Positions 8,555 to 17,611 of a DNA stretch of 64,000 bases are shown here, piece after piece. A model generated the notes under the pieces. It saw only the letters and a list, made by a program, of their open reading frames with translations. It was not told the DNA's origin and did no database searches. A program made the translations under genes and the position numbers. The stretch is from Adlercreutzia sp. ZJ176 (GTDB lineage: Bacteria; Actinomycetota; Coriobacteriia; Coriobacteriales; Eggerthellaceae), in NCBI RefSeq assembly GCF_011038975.1, contig NZ_JAAKEC010000006.1, forward strand, positions 62,001 to 126,000, given 5' to 3'. Within the stretch, counting starts at the first letter, position 1; each line of letters begins with the position of its first letter.

Positions 8555-9703
8555 ATGATAATCAAGAACGGCTTGGCGTTTGACGGCGAGGGGTTCGTCG
8601 CGCGTGACGTGCATGTCTCAGGCGGCGTGTTCGTCGCCGCGGACGCGGCCGCGGGCGCTGGCGCCGGGGTTGCGGCTGTCGCGGGCGACGTCATCGACGC
8701 GGCCGGCTGCTACGTGATCCCCGGCTTGGTGGACCTGCACTTCCACGGCGCCGCGGGCGGCGACGTGTCAGACGGCGACGAGGCCGGGCTGCACGCGATG
8801 GGCGCCTACGAGGCGTCGCGCGGCATCGGCGCCATGTGCCCGGCCACCATGACGCTCTCTGAGGAGATCCTCACGCACGCGCTGGGCGTCGCGGCGGCCT
8901 TCGAGCCGGCGGACGACGAGGCCGAGCTCGCGGGCGTCAACATGGAAGGCCCCTTCATCTCGCCCTCGAAGGTGGGGGCGCAGAACCCCGAGTACGTGCA
9001 CGTCCCCGACGCGGCGATGTTCCGCCGCCTCCAGGAGGTCTCCGGCGGCCTCATCAAGCTGGTCGACATCGCGCCCGAGGAGCCGGGTGCGATGGAGTTC
9101 GTCGAGGAGCTCGGGGATGAGGTGCGCGTCTCGCTCGCGCACACCTGCACCGACTACGATACGGCCGCGCTCGCCTTCGAGAAGGGCGCGCGGCACCTCA
9201 CGCACCTGTACAACGCCATGAACTCCATGCACCACCGCAAGCCCGGCCCCATCCCCGCGGCGGCCGAGCGCGACGACGTGACGGCTGAGATCATCGCCGA
9301 CGGCGTGCACATCCACCCGGCCATGGTGCGCCTGGCGTTCAACCTGTTCGGCGACGATCGCATGATCCTGATCTCGGACACGCTGCGCGCCGCGGGCATG
9401 CCCGACGGGGTGTACGACCTCGGCGGCCAGGACGTCACGGTGGAGGGCTTTGAGGCGCGCATCGACAACGGCGCGCTCGCCGGCTCGGTGAGCGACCTTA
9501 TGCGCTGCCTCTACGTCGCGGTGCACGACATGGAGATACCGCTCGTGAGCGCTGTGAAGGCCGCTGCGGCCAACCCGGCGCGCGCCTTGGGGCTGGAGGG
9601 CCGCTATGGCACCCTGGCCGCAGGGGCGGTCGCCAACGCCGTCCTGCTCGACCAGGAGACGCTCGAGGTGAAGCAGGTCATCCTCCGCGGCAAGGCGCTG
9701 TAG
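8555..9703 (+). CDS. nagA: N-acetylglucosamine-6-phosphate deacetylase
   Basis: A 382-residue amidohydrolase that removes acetate from GlcNAc-6-phosphate, feeding NagB. Metal and substrate residues can be followed: HFH in GLVDLHFHGAAGG, E in NMEGPFISP, H in SLAHTCTDY, H in THLYNAMNSMHHR, and the catalytic D in ISDTLRAAG. The length is normal. GAAAGGA precedes the ATG at 8555. A strong terminator follows at 9741. Confidence 0.95.
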   Translation: MIIKNGLAFDGEGFVARDVHVSGGVFVAADAAAGAGAGVAAVAGDVIDAAGCYVIPGLVDLHFHGAAGGDVSDGDEAGLHAMGAYEASRGIGAMCPATMTLSEEILTHALGVAAAFEPADDEAELAGVNMEGPFISPSKVGAQNPEYVHVPDAAMFRRLQEVSGGLIKLVDIAPEEPGAMEFVEELGDEVRVSLAHTCTDYDTAALAFEKGARHLTHLYNAMNSMHHRKPGPIPAAAERDDVTAEIIADGVHIHPAMVRLAFNLFGDDRMILISDTLRAAGMPDGVYDLGGQDVTVEGFEARIDNGALAGSVSDLMRCLYVAVHDMEIPLVSAVKAAAANPARALGLEGRYGTLAAGAVANAVLLDQETLEVKQVILRGKAL

Positions 9704-9740
9704 GACGACCGCGGGAACAGCAGAAAGACTCCTTGAACAA

Positions 9741-9775
9741 AGAGAGGACCCTCTGGAAGGAGGGTCCTCTCTTTT
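9741..9775. terminator. Terminator between convergent nagA and kinase genes
   Basis: AGAGAGGACCCTC (9741-9753) pairs with GAGGGTCCTCTCT (9760-9772) with a TTTT tail on + and an AAA-flanked left arm. It can serve nagA and possibly the convergent kinase operon. Confidence 0.88.
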
Positions 9776-9814
9776 CCTGCGGGTGCTTTCAGCCCCGTGC
9801 GGGTGTTTCGGTCC

Positions 9815-11191
9815 TTACAGCTCCGGGAGGGAGGCGGCGGCCACGGACTGGCCGACGCGGCGCATCATCTCGTCGGGCAGCGTCACGTTCACCTTCGCCG
9901 CCAGCTCGGGGTGCTCCTCGCCCAGCACGCGGTTGCACTCGCTGATGATGAGGTCGCCGCCGACCCCCGAGGTCACGCGGCCCAGGATCAGCAGCGTGTC
10001 GATCTCGTAGAAGGCGCTGTACAGCACGAGGGTGTGCGCCAGGTACACGCCGATGGAGCGGAAGATGTCGAGCGCGCCGGCATGCCCCTCGTTGGCCAGG
10101 CCCTGGACCACCTTGAGCTTCTCGGCGGGGGAGAGCGCGGGGTCGAGCTCGATGCCCGCGGCCGGCGCCAGCTTGATCACGCAGTCTTGGCTGAAGTACT
10201 TGCAGCCCACGCCGAAGTCGCCTGACCACTCGTCCTGCATCGCGGTGGGCGCCAGGTCGACCGGCGCGAAGGCCAGCTCGTTGATCCAGCCGAGCACGTT
10301 GCCCTCGGCGTTCACGTAGCCCACGGCCTCGGACGTGCCCATGGCGATGCCGAGGATGTTGCCCTTGCCGGTGGACATGTAGCCCGCCAGCGCCGTCACG
10401 TCGCCGTCGTTGGCCACCACGAGCGGCACGTCGCCGATCTCGGCGGCAGCGCGCGTGTAGATGCTCTTGACCTCCTCGCGACGCTCGCGCGGCACCTTGA
10501 TGAACAGCGACGCCACCATGGGCTGGTTGTTCACGTAGTCGCCCGCGGAGGACACGCCGATGGCGTCGACGCGCGGCATCTTGGAGGCGGCCGTCTTGAA
10601 GGCGGTCACGATCTCGTTGAAGTGGTAGGTGGGGTCCTCGGTGACCTTGGGGAACCACACGACCTCCTCGGAGTACACCGACTCGCCGTCGATGACGGCA
10701 GACACCTTGCGGTCTGAGCCGCCCGCGTCGAAGCCGATGCGGCAGCCCTCGGTGTGCCCGCCGATGGCCTTGGGGGCCTCGTTGGCGGCGGGGAAGTCAG
10801 CCTCGGACACCGCCACGACCTCGAGGTCCTTCTCGTAGAGGTCGTCCACGAAGCCGTGGTCGAAGGCGCGCTCACCCTGCGGGCTGTACATGGCGGCGAT
10901 CTTCTTGGCGATGTCGTCGCAGCCGCAGACGTAGACCTTGAAGCCGCCGATGCTCCACAGCGAGAACTTGATGAGGCGCTCGACGTAGCGCAGGTCGGCC
11001 TCGGCGAACGCGCCGCCGCGGATCGCGCTCTCGCGCACGGAGATCAGGCCGTCCTCGCGCTCGACGGCCACCTTGATGGGGTGCGTGGCGCCCTTGAGGT
11101 ACTCGCGCATCCACACGCCGAAGGGAACGTAGTCGCCATCCAAGACGGGCACGTTCTCGATGGAGTACTCGATGCCCAGGTAGTTGCTCAT
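9815..11191 (-). CDS. ROK-like sugar kinase with N-terminal extension, candidate ManNAc/GlcNAc kinase
   Basis: A 458-residue protein, much longer than the roughly 300-residue bacterial ROK kinases. The first ~150 residues are an unassigned domain. The ATPase core begins at GFDAGGSDRKVSAV (residues 153-166, phosphate-1-like motif). The candidate catalytic Asp lies in ANDGDVTAL (260-268), and LGIAMGTSEAVG (280-291) matches the phosphate-2 region. The ROK zinc motif CxCGxxGCxE is not present. The frame is open upstream, but the ATG at 11191 with AAAGGAAG before it follows the epimerase stop by 65 nt. Context suggests phosphorylation of N-acetylhexosamine in sialic-acid breakdown; the exact substrate is inference. 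Confidence 0.65.
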   Translation of the reverse strand: MSNYLGIEYSIENVPVLDGDYVPFGVWMREYLKGATHPIKVAVEREDGLISVRESAIRGGAFAEADLRYVERLIKFSLWSIGGFKVYVCGCDDIAKKIAAMYSPQGERAFDHGFVDDLYEKDLEVVAVSEADFPAANEAPKAIGGHTEGCRIGFDAGGSDRKVSAVIDGESVYSEEVVWFPKVTEDPTYHFNEIVTAFKTAASKMPRVDAIGVSSAGDYVNNQPMVASLFIKVPRERREEVKSIYTRAAAEIGDVPLVVANDGDVTALAGYMSTGKGNILGIAMGTSEAVGYVNAEGNVLGWINELAFAPVDLAPTAMQDEWSGDFGVGCKYFSQDCVIKLAPAAGIELDPALSPAEKLKVVQGLANEGHAGALDIFRSIGVYLAHTLVLYSAFYEIDTLLILGRVTSGVGGDLIISECNRVLGEEHPELAAKVNVTLPDEMMRRVGQSVAAASLPEL

Positions 11192-11256
11192 GTTCTTCCT
11201 TTCTCGAAGAATCGTCTGCGGGGTGGGGTGGGGAAGGCCGGCCCTCGCGAGGGAGG

Positions 11257-12498
11257 CTAGCCTTCCAAGATCTCGGTCAGGATGCGCTCGGTCATGGCCA
11301 GGGCGCGCGGCACGTGGAAGGGGCCCTTGAACGTGGAGCCCTTCGTGGAGGGCATGGTGGGCTTGCCGTCGCGGCGCAGGTAGCCGTACCACTCGCCGTA
11401 CTCCGGGTCGGCGAAGTGCTCGCGCGCGTAGTCGAGCGTCTTGAGGAACCACGCGAGGAAGTACGGGTCGCGCGTGTCGCGGTAGGCCTTCGACGCGGCG
11501 ATCATGATTTCGTTGTGGGGCCACCACAGCTTCATGTCGTGCTCGTACGCCTCGGGCGGCAGGCCCTTGGCGTCGATGAAGTACAGCAGCCCGCCGAACT
11601 CCTCGTCCCAGCCGGCCTCGATGGCCAGGCGGAAGATGTCCTCGGCCGTGGCGTGCAGCTCCTCGTCTCCGCGGTAGTTCGCCTCGTCCATCATGAACCA
11701 GCTGCACTCGATGTCGTGCCCGGGGTTCACCACGCGCCCCGCCGTGTACCACAGCTCGGGCTCGCCCTGGGTGTTCACGCTCTCGAGCGTGCAGCCGAGC
11801 TCGGGGCGGTAGTGGAAGTTCACGATGCGGTCGGTGCACTCGCGCGCGTGCCGGTCGTACTCGTCGGCGTGGGCCGGGTCGACCCGGCGCATGATGCCGA
11901 TGATGTTGAGGAAGATCATCGGGTCGCCGAGCGCGTAGCCCGAGCGCGTGGCCGCGATGGTCTTGGGGCCGAGCCCCGCGGGATCCTCGATGAGGCCGTT
12001 GTTCAGCTCGTAGATCAGCCGGTAGGCGCGCCGCGCGCGCTCGAGGTGCGCACGCTCGCCCGTGACGCCGTAGTACTCGGCGTTGGCGATGCAGTAGAAG
12101 CCCTCGGAGAAGCAGTAGCGGCGCTGGCGCAGAGGCGCGCCCTCGGCCGTCACCGTGAAGTACAGACGTCCGCCGGCGTCATGGTTGATGCAGTGGTCCT
12201 CCAGAAAGTCGATGCTGCTCTTGGCGGCGGCGAGCCAGTCGGCCTGCGCGGTGTCGAGCCACGCGGGCGCTTCCTCGCCGTACAGGTGGGCGAGGTAGGA
12301 GAACGTCCAGCCGCAGCGCCCCTGCATCCACACGCTCTTGTCGGTGGAGTAGACCGCGCCCGTGCGGTCGAGGCAGGTGTACACGCCGCCGTTCTCGGCG
12401 TCCATGCCGTGCTCAAGCCAGAAGTTGACGCTGGCGTTCAGCTCCGCGCGAATCCACTCGCGAGCCTCCGCGAGCCTCTCGGTGTTCTCAGCAGTCAA
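11257..12498 (-). CDS. N-acylglucosamine 2-epimerase family protein
   Basis: A 413-residue (alpha/alpha)6-barrel AGE-family epimerase. In this setting it would interconvert N-acetylmannosamine and N-acetylglucosamine. Conserved histidine-containing segments are visible as NPGHDIECSWFMMDEA and KLWWPHNEIMIAA, and RCGWTFSYLAHLYG lies near the N-terminus. The start is a TTG at 12498 with AGGAGGG directly upstream. It lies between the aldolase and kinase genes on the same strand. Such an epimerase would replace the NanE-type ManNAc-6-P epimerase and would imply phosphorylation after epimerisation. Cellobiose epimerase is an alternative within the family. Confidence 0.8.
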   Translation of the reverse strand: MTAENTERLAEAREWIRAELNASVNFWLEHGMDAENGGVYTCLDRTGAVYSTDKSVWMQGRCGWTFSYLAHLYGEEAPAWLDTAQADWLAAAKSSIDFLEDHCINHDAGGRLYFTVTAEGAPLRQRRYCFSEGFYCIANAEYYGVTGERAHLERARRAYRLIYELNNGLIEDPAGLGPKTIAATRSGYALGDPMIFLNIIGIMRRVDPAHADEYDRHARECTDRIVNFHYRPELGCTLESVNTQGEPELWYTAGRVVNPGHDIECSWFMMDEANYRGDEELHATAEDIFRLAIEAGWDEEFGGLLYFIDAKGLPPEAYEHDMKLWWPHNEIMIAASKAYRDTRDPYFLAWFLKTLDYAREHFADPEYGEWYGYLRRDGKPTMPSTKGSTFKGPFHVPRALAMTERILTEILEG

Positions 12499-12572
12499 TG
12501 ACCCTCCTCACGTCGAATGCGTTGCCTGGTCTGCGGCGCGCCGTGGCGCGCCGGCGGTTTCAGCTCGTGTCT

Positions 12573-13523
12573 CTAGTAGGCGGTGCGCACGGGCGCATCG
12601 GGGTCCATCATGCCCTCCCGCTTGAGGATGGCCACGATGCCCTCCACGTCGTCGCCCTTGAGCGGCTGGACGGGCTCACGCATCTGGTTGGTGTTGAACA
12701 CGCCCATCTGCCACAGCGCCGTCTTGAAGGCGCCCACGCCCGCGCCGAAGCCCACGGTGGCCTTCACGTGACGCGTGACGAACATGAGGCGCGCCAGGTG
12801 GTCCTGGAGCTCCTTCACGCGCTCCCAGTCGCCCTCCTTCGCGGCGCGCCACTGCTCCACGTAGCTGTAGGGGTCGACGTTCGCGAGCCCCGGCACCGCG
12901 CCGTCGGCGCCGCCCAGATACGCGCCGTCGACGACGACCTCGTGCCCGGTGAGCAGCTGGAGGGGGTGTCCCGCGTCCTCGTTCTCGAGCATGAGCCAGC
13001 GGAAGCTGACGTCGTCGCCCGAGGAGTCCTTCACGCCCTGCAGCACGCCGTCGCACCCCAGGCGCACCAGCATGCTCGGGTCGAGCTTGGTGTGCACGCA
13101 CACGGGCAGGTCGTAGGCGAACAGCGGCAGGTCGGTGTGCTCGCGGATGGCGCGGAAGTGGCGCTCCGTCTCCTTCGGGCCGCCGAGCGCGTAGAAGGGC
13201 GCCGTGGCCACGAGCCCGTCAACGCCGAAGCCGGCGGCGCGCTTGGCCTGGTCCACGACGCGCATGGTCTCCATGTCGACGATGCCGGCCAGCACGGGGA
13301 CGCGCCCGTTGACGATGGCGACGGCCTCCTGCAGCACGTGGTAGCGCTGCGCGTCGGTCAGAAACGCCACCTCGCCGCTCGAGCCGAGGAAGAACAGGCC
13401 GTCGACGCCCGCGTCGATCATGCGGTTGACCGAGCGGTTGAAAGCATCCAGGTCGAGTGACTTCTTGTTGGTGAGCGGAATGATGACAGGGGGTATGACG
13501 CCCCGGATCTTTGAGGTTTCCAT
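12573..13523 (-). CDS. nanA: N-acetylneuraminate lyase family aldolase
   Basis: A 316-residue class I aldolase of the NAL/DHDPS superfamily, predicted to split N-acetylneuraminate into ManNAc and pyruvate. Visible elements are GLFFLGSSGEVAFL (the GSSGE form of the carboxylate-binding loop), the catalytic Tyr in FAYDLPV, and the Schiff-base Lys in GVLQGVKDSSGD. The ATG at 13521-13523 has AGAAGG upstream. DHDPS or a keto-deoxy-sugar aldolase are alternatives, since the sequence alone does not fix the substrate. The adjoining epimerase, kinase, nagBA and importer favour sialic acid. Confidence 0.72.
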   Translation of the reverse strand: METSKIRGVIPPVIIPLTNKKSLDLDAFNRSVNRMIDAGVDGLFFLGSSGEVAFLTDAQRYHVLQEAVAIVNGRVPVLAGIVDMETMRVVDQAKRAAGFGVDGLVATAPFYALGGPKETERHFRAIREHTDLPLFAYDLPVCVHTKLDPSMLVRLGCDGVLQGVKDSSGDDVSFRWLMLENEDAGHPLQLLTGHEVVVDGAYLGGADGAVPGLANVDPYSYVEQWRAAKEGDWERVKELQDHLARLMFVTRHVKATVGFGAGVGAFKTALWQMGVFNTNQMREPVQPLKGDDVEGIVAILKREGMMDPDAPVRTAY

Positions 13524-13558
13524 AGCATACCTTCTCTTCGAAGTTTAGGTCCCGGCGA

Positions 13559-13605
13559 GACAAACTATAGCGACAAACTATAGAGGGTTCAGGTGGTGGG
13601 GTCAA
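13559..13605 (-). promoter_or_regulatory. Promoter and tandem-repeat operator of the aldolase operon
   Basis: On the minus strand TTGACC (13600-13605) and TATAGT (13577-13582) are 17 bp apart, a good promoter. A 12-bp direct repeat, GACAAACTATAG on +, occurs at 13559-13570 and 13572-13583, so the second copy sits over the predicted start site. This suggests a repressor site or alternative -10; the regulator is not identified. Confidence 0.6.
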
Positions 13606-13607
13606 GG

Positions 13608-13646
13608 AAAAAAAGGAGGCCCCCAACGCAGTCGGAAGCCTCCTTT
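13608..13646 (-). terminator. Terminator of the importer operon
   Basis: AAAGGAGGC (13612-13620) pairs with GCCTCCTTT (13638-13646). On the minus strand a seven-T run follows. It lies immediately upstream of the aldolase promoter, a compact terminator-promoter junction. Confidence 0.85.
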
Positions 13647-13667
13647 CTCGTCGTCATGGCGAAGGGT

Positions 13668-14525
13668 CTACTTCTTGCCCAGATCGGGGTGGAGCAGCGA
13701 CGGGGCGGCGCCCAGAAGCAGGCGCGTGTAGTCGTCCTTCGGGTTGTTGAAGACCTGCTCGGACGTGCCCACCTCGACCGCGAGCCCGCCGTTCATCACG
13801 ATGATGCGGTCGGAGATGTAGCGCACGGTCTGGATGTCATGGCTGATGAACACCATGGCCAGCCCCAGCTCCTTCTTGAGGTCCATGAGCAGGTTCAGGA
13901 TCTGCGCGCGCACGGACACGTCGAGGGCGCTGGTGGGCTCGTCGGCGATGATGGCGTCGGGCTTGAGCGACAGGGCGCGGGCGATGGCCACGCGCTGGCG
14001 CTGGCCGCCGGACATCTGGCCGGGCAGCGCCTCGAGCACGCTCTCAGGCAGGCCGACCATGCCGATGAGCTCGTGGACGCGCGCCTCGCGCTCGGCGGGG
14101 GTGCCCACCTTGTGCAGGTTCATCGGGTCCATGAGCTGGTCATGGACGGTCATGCGGGCGTTCAGGGCCGTCGCCGGGTCCTGGAACACCACCGAGATCA
14201 CGCGGCCGATGGTGCGGCGGTCGGCCGCGGTGCGGTGCGTGACGTCCTTGCCCTTGAAGAACACGCGGCCCTCGGTGGGCTTCTGCAGGCCGCACATCAC
14301 GTTCGCCGTGGTGGACTTGCCGCAGCCGGACTCGCCGACGATGCCGATGGTCTCGCCGGGCATGAGCTTGAGCGTGAGGCCGCGCACGGCATGGACCTTG
14401 TTGGGGTGCAAGATGGAGCCCGTGCGGGTCTTGAAGGTCACCTTCACGTCGTCAAGGAAGATGATGGGAGTCTGCTCGTCGGAAGCCTTCGTCTCGACGG
14501 CCTCGGCTTTGATCTCCTCGGTCAT
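13668..14525 (-). CDS. ABC importer ATP-binding protein, dipeptide/oligopeptide type
   Basis: A 285-residue OppF/DppF-like ATPase. Walker A is GIVGESGCGKSTT, the signature is MSGGQRQRVAIARAL, Walker B is DAIIADEPTSALDVS, and the switch histidine is in VFISHD. The C-terminal oligopeptide-transporter tail is present. Its ATG overlaps the TAA of the upstream fusion gene by one base (TAATG), so the two are translationally coupled. It should pair with the ATPase half of the fused protein. The substrate is unknown; sialic acid is the contextual guess. Confidence 0.92.
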   Translation of the reverse strand: MTEEIKAEAVETKASDEQTPIIFLDDVKVTFKTRTGSILHPNKVHAVRGLTLKLMPGETIGIVGESGCGKSTTANVMCGLQKPTEGRVFFKGKDVTHRTAADRRTIGRVISVVFQDPATALNARMTVHDQLMDPMNLHKVGTPAEREARVHELIGMVGLPESVLEALPGQMSGGQRQRVAIARALSLKPDAIIADEPTSALDVSVRAQILNLLMDLKKELGLAMVFISHDIQTVRYISDRIIVMNGGLAVEVGTSEQVFNNPKDDYTRLLLGAAPSLLHPDLGKK

Positions 14526-16546
14526 TACTCGACACCTCCCTTCACGTAGGGCTCGATGCCGAGGCGCATGAGCTCGCTGTCAGGCAGCTCGGCATAGTAG
14601 TGGTCGGTCTGATGGTAGCGCTTGAGCATCGGGCGGATCTGGGAGACCTTGTCGGGATGGCTCGAGCGCGGGGTGAAGCGATCGCCCTCGGGGAAGTCCT
14701 TCGGAGAGGGGACCGAGCCCGGGACCTGGTGCAGGCGATCGCCGCCGGCCTCGATGGAGAGCACCGAGCCCAGAAGGCCGCGGGTGTACTCGTGGATGGG
14801 GTTGGTGAGGATGTCCTTCACCGGGCCCTGCTCCACGACCTGGCCGGCGTACATGACGGTGATGGAGTTCGCCACCTCGGCGACGAGCGCGAGGTCATGG
14901 CTCACGAACACCATGGCGAAGCCGAGCTCGTGCTGCAGGCGGTTGAGCAGGTCGACGACCTGCTTCTGCACCGTCACGTCGAGGGCGGTGGTGGGCTCGT
15001 CGGCGATGACGAGCTTCGGGTCGCGCGTGAGCGCCATGGCGATGAGCACGCGCTGGCGCTGGCCGCCGGAGAGCTCATGCGGGTAGGAGCCGAGCGTGCG
15101 CTTCGGGTCGAGGCCCACGAGCTCGAGCAGGTCCTCGGCCGTGCGGGTGCCGCCGCGGGAGGTGAGCTGCTTCATCTGCGTCCTGATGAGCATGGACGGG
15201 TTGAGCGAGGACAGCGCGTCCTGGTAGACCATGGAGATCTCCTTGCCGCGCAGCTCGTTGATCTCCTTCTGCGTCATGCTGAGCAGGTTCTTGCCGTCGT
15301 AGAGGATCTCGCCGGAGATCTCGGCCTTGGGGTCGAGCAGGCCCATGATGGCCAGCGAGGTGATGGACTTGCCGCAGCCGGACTCGCCCACGAGTCCCAT
15401 CGACTGGCGCGGGCGCACCACGAAGCTCACGTGGTCCACCACGTTCACGTCGCCGTGGCGCGGGAACTTGATGCAGAGGTCCTTGACCTCGAGGATGGGC
15501 GGCACGTCGGTGCGCGCCTCGAAGCGGTCGTTGCGGATGCCCTCCATCTCCTTCAGGCGGGCGAGGCGCTTCCCGAGCATGTCAGCCTGAGCGGCGTAGG
15601 CGAGCTTCGGGTCGGCGACCAGGCGGTCGGCCTCGCGGTCGGTCTTGAGGTCGGCCTCGGTGAGCTTCACGGCGCTCTTGGGGGCGGCCATGGCGTCGGT
15701 GATGCCCTCGGACACGATGTTCAGGCAGAGCACCGTGACCATGATGGCGATGCCGGGGAACAGCGCCTGCCACCAGCGGCCGGCCAGCACGCCGTTGCGC
15801 GCGTCAGCGAGGATGTTGCCCCAGGTGGGCGTCGGCTCGGGGATGCCCGCCGAGATGAACGACAGGGACGCCTCGAACACGATGGCGTCAGCCACGAGCA
15901 CGATGGTGAACACGAGCACGGGCGCGATGCAGTTGCGCACCACGTGCTTGACGAGGATCCAGGGCGCGTGCGCGCCGGACACGATGGCCGCGCGGACGTA
16001 GTCCTGGTTGTACTCGCTCATGACGTTCGCCCTCACGATGCGCGCGATCTGCGGGATGTACAGAAAGCCGATCGCGAAGATGAGCGAGGGCACGCTGTTG
16101 CCGAACACCACGATGAAGGTGGCGGCCAGGGCGATGCCCGGGAACGACATGATGATGTCGAGGATGCGCATGATGACGTTGGAGATGTGCGGGCGCACCA
16201 CGGCGGCGATGGCGCCGATGACGGAGCCCACCACGAGCGCGAACGTCGTGGCGCCCAAGCCGATGGCCAGCGAGTACTTCGCGCCGCACATGATGCGCGA
16301 CAGGACGTCGCGGCCCTTGTCGTCGGTGCCGAAGAGGAAGTCGGCGTTGGGTGGCGTGCGGGCCGTGTAGATGGCCAGCGGGTCGTAGGGCGCGATGAAG
16401 TCGGCCAGCAGCGCCATGAGGATGATGAGGATGAGGATCACGAGCGAGATGCGCGCGCCGATGGTCATGGCCTTCCAGCGGCGGAAGCGGACCTTGCCAG
16501 CGTTGGCCTCGAGTTTCTTGGTGAGGTTTCCACGAAGTTGTACCAT
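14525..16546 (-). CDS. Fused ABC importer permease (DppC-like) and ATPase (DppD-like)
   Basis: A 673-residue fusion. Residues 1 to about 290 form a DppC-type permease with the inner-membrane loop NVMSEYNQDYVRAAIVSGA carrying the EAA-like signature. A cytoplasmic linker runs to about residue 345. The ATPase domain follows with GLVGESGCGKSITS, ELSGGQRQRVLIAMALT and KLVIADEPTTALDVT. Most dipeptide transporters encode these as separate proteins. As I recall, the SatABCD sialic-acid importer of Haemophilus ducreyi has a comparable arrangement. The ATG at 16546 lies 4 nt after the permease gene stop. Confidence 0.92.
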   Translation of the reverse strand: MVQLRGNLTKKLEANAGKVRFRRWKAMTIGARISLVILILIILMALLADFIAPYDPLAIYTARTPPNADFLFGTDDKGRDVLSRIMCGAKYSLAIGLGATTFALVVGSVIGAIAAVVRPHISNVIMRILDIIMSFPGIALAATFIVVFGNSVPSLIFAIGFLYIPQIARIVRANVMSEYNQDYVRAAIVSGAHAPWILVKHVVRNCIAPVLVFTIVLVADAIVFEASLSFISAGIPEPTPTWGNILADARNGVLAGRWWQALFPGIAIMVTVLCLNIVSEGITDAMAAPKSAVKLTEADLKTDREADRLVADPKLAYAAQADMLGKRLARLKEMEGIRNDRFEARTDVPPILEVKDLCIKFPRHGDVNVVDHVSFVVRPRQSMGLVGESGCGKSITSLAIMGLLDPKAEISGEILYDGKNLLSMTQKEINELRGKEISMVYQDALSSLNPSMLIRTQMKQLTSRGGTRTAEDLLELVGLDPKRTLGSYPHELSGGQRQRVLIAMALTRDPKLVIADEPTTALDVTVQKQVVDLLNRLQHELGFAMVFVSHDLALVAEVANSITVMYAGQVVEQGPVKDILTNPIHEYTRGLLGSVLSIEAGGDRLHQVPGSVPSPKDFPEGDRFTPRSSHPDKVSQIRPMLKRYHQTDHYYAELPDSELMRLGIEPYVKGGVE

Positions 16547-16550
16547 AGCG

Positions 16551-17507
16551 CTACACCGTCCTGATTCGCGGATCGATCAGGATGTAGAGCATGTCGACGA
16601 TCACGTTCACGACGATGAACGTGATGGCGACCACGAGGACGACACCCTGTACCAACATGACGTAGTTCGATGTGACGCCCGAGAGGATGGCCATGCCCAT
16701 GCCGGGCAGGGCGAAGATGACCTCGAGGACCACGGCGCCGCCGATCATGTAGCCGAACTTGAGGCCGAGCACGGTGACGGGCGTGATGAGGGCGTTGCGC
16801 AGCACGTTGCGGGCGACGACGGTGCCGTAGGGGATGCCGAAGCCGCGCGCGGTGCGCACGTAGTCCTTGTCAAGCTCCTCGACCATCGAGGTGCGGATGA
16901 TGCGCGTCATCTGGCCGGTCAGGGGAACCGCGAGCGCGACGCCGGGCATGGCCATGCGGGCGAGCCATCCGGCGGGGTCCTCGAAGAGCGGGGGAAGCGG
17001 ACCCGATGCGGGCAGCAGGTGCAAGGTGGATGAGAACAGAAGGATGAACAGCACCGAAAGCCAGAACGACGGCGTCGCGATGCACGCGATCGAGAACACG
17101 CGGATTACCTGGTCAGGCCAGCGGTCGCGGTACAGGGCCGAGACGACGCCCAGGATGGCCGAGAGGATGATCGCGATGATGAAGCCGAAGAAGCCCAGCT
17201 GCAGCGTGACGGGCAGGGCCTGCGCGATGCGGTCTGCCACCGACTGGCTCGCCGCGCCGTAGGTGCCCAGGTCGCCCTGGAAGAAGCCGGCCATGTAGCG
17301 GCCGTATTGCACGATGGTCGGGTCGTTGAGGCCGTGTGACTCGCGGTAGGCCTCAAGCTGCTCCGGCGCCGCGTTCTCGCCGAGCGCCGAGTAGGCCTGG
17401 TCGATGGGCGAGAGCGACATGAGGAAGAACACGAGGACGGTGACACCAAATATCATGATCGGTAGCCAGATGAGGCGGTTGCCGATCAATCGTAAGAGAT
17501 TGTTCAC
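16551..17507 (-). CDS. ABC importer permease, DppB/OppB type
   Basis: A 318-residue inner-membrane permease of the dipeptide family with about six membrane segments. The first is LIWLPIMIFGVTVLVFFLMS, and the EAA loop is SMVEELDKDYVRTARGFG. The frame extends to an ATG at 17606, but that codon would fall essentially on the predicted transcription start. The GTG at 17507 has AAGGGGG upstream and gives the usual DppB N-terminus, so it is preferred. It is the first gene of the three-gene importer operon. Confidence 0.9.
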   Translation of the reverse strand: MNNLLRLIGNRLIWLPIMIFGVTVLVFFLMSLSPIDQAYSALGENAAPEQLEAYRESHGLNDPTIVQYGRYMAGFFQGDLGTYGAASQSVADRIAQALPVTLQLGFFGFIIAIILSAILGVVSALYRDRWPDQVIRVFSIACIATPSFWLSVLFILLFSSTLHLLPASGPLPPLFEDPAGWLARMAMPGVALAVPLTGQMTRIIRTSMVEELDKDYVRTARGFGIPYGTVVARNVLRNALITPVTVLGLKFGYMIGGAVVLEVIFALPGMGMAILSGVTSNYVMLVQGVVLVVAITFIVVNVIVDMLYILIDPRIRTV

Positions 17508-17611
17508 TGAATCCCCCTTTCGTTTCGGCTCTGACGAGCCCTCTTTCCTGTAGACGGCCTTTCTGAAAGAGCTCCCCTGATCCGACGTCTCAATAGAAAT
17601 AGCCATCTTCC

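Noticed and set aside
17508-17606. Longer importer permease starting at ATG 17606
   Set aside because: That codon would coincide with the predicted transcription start, and the 33 extra residues are hydrophilic and unlike DppB N-termini.
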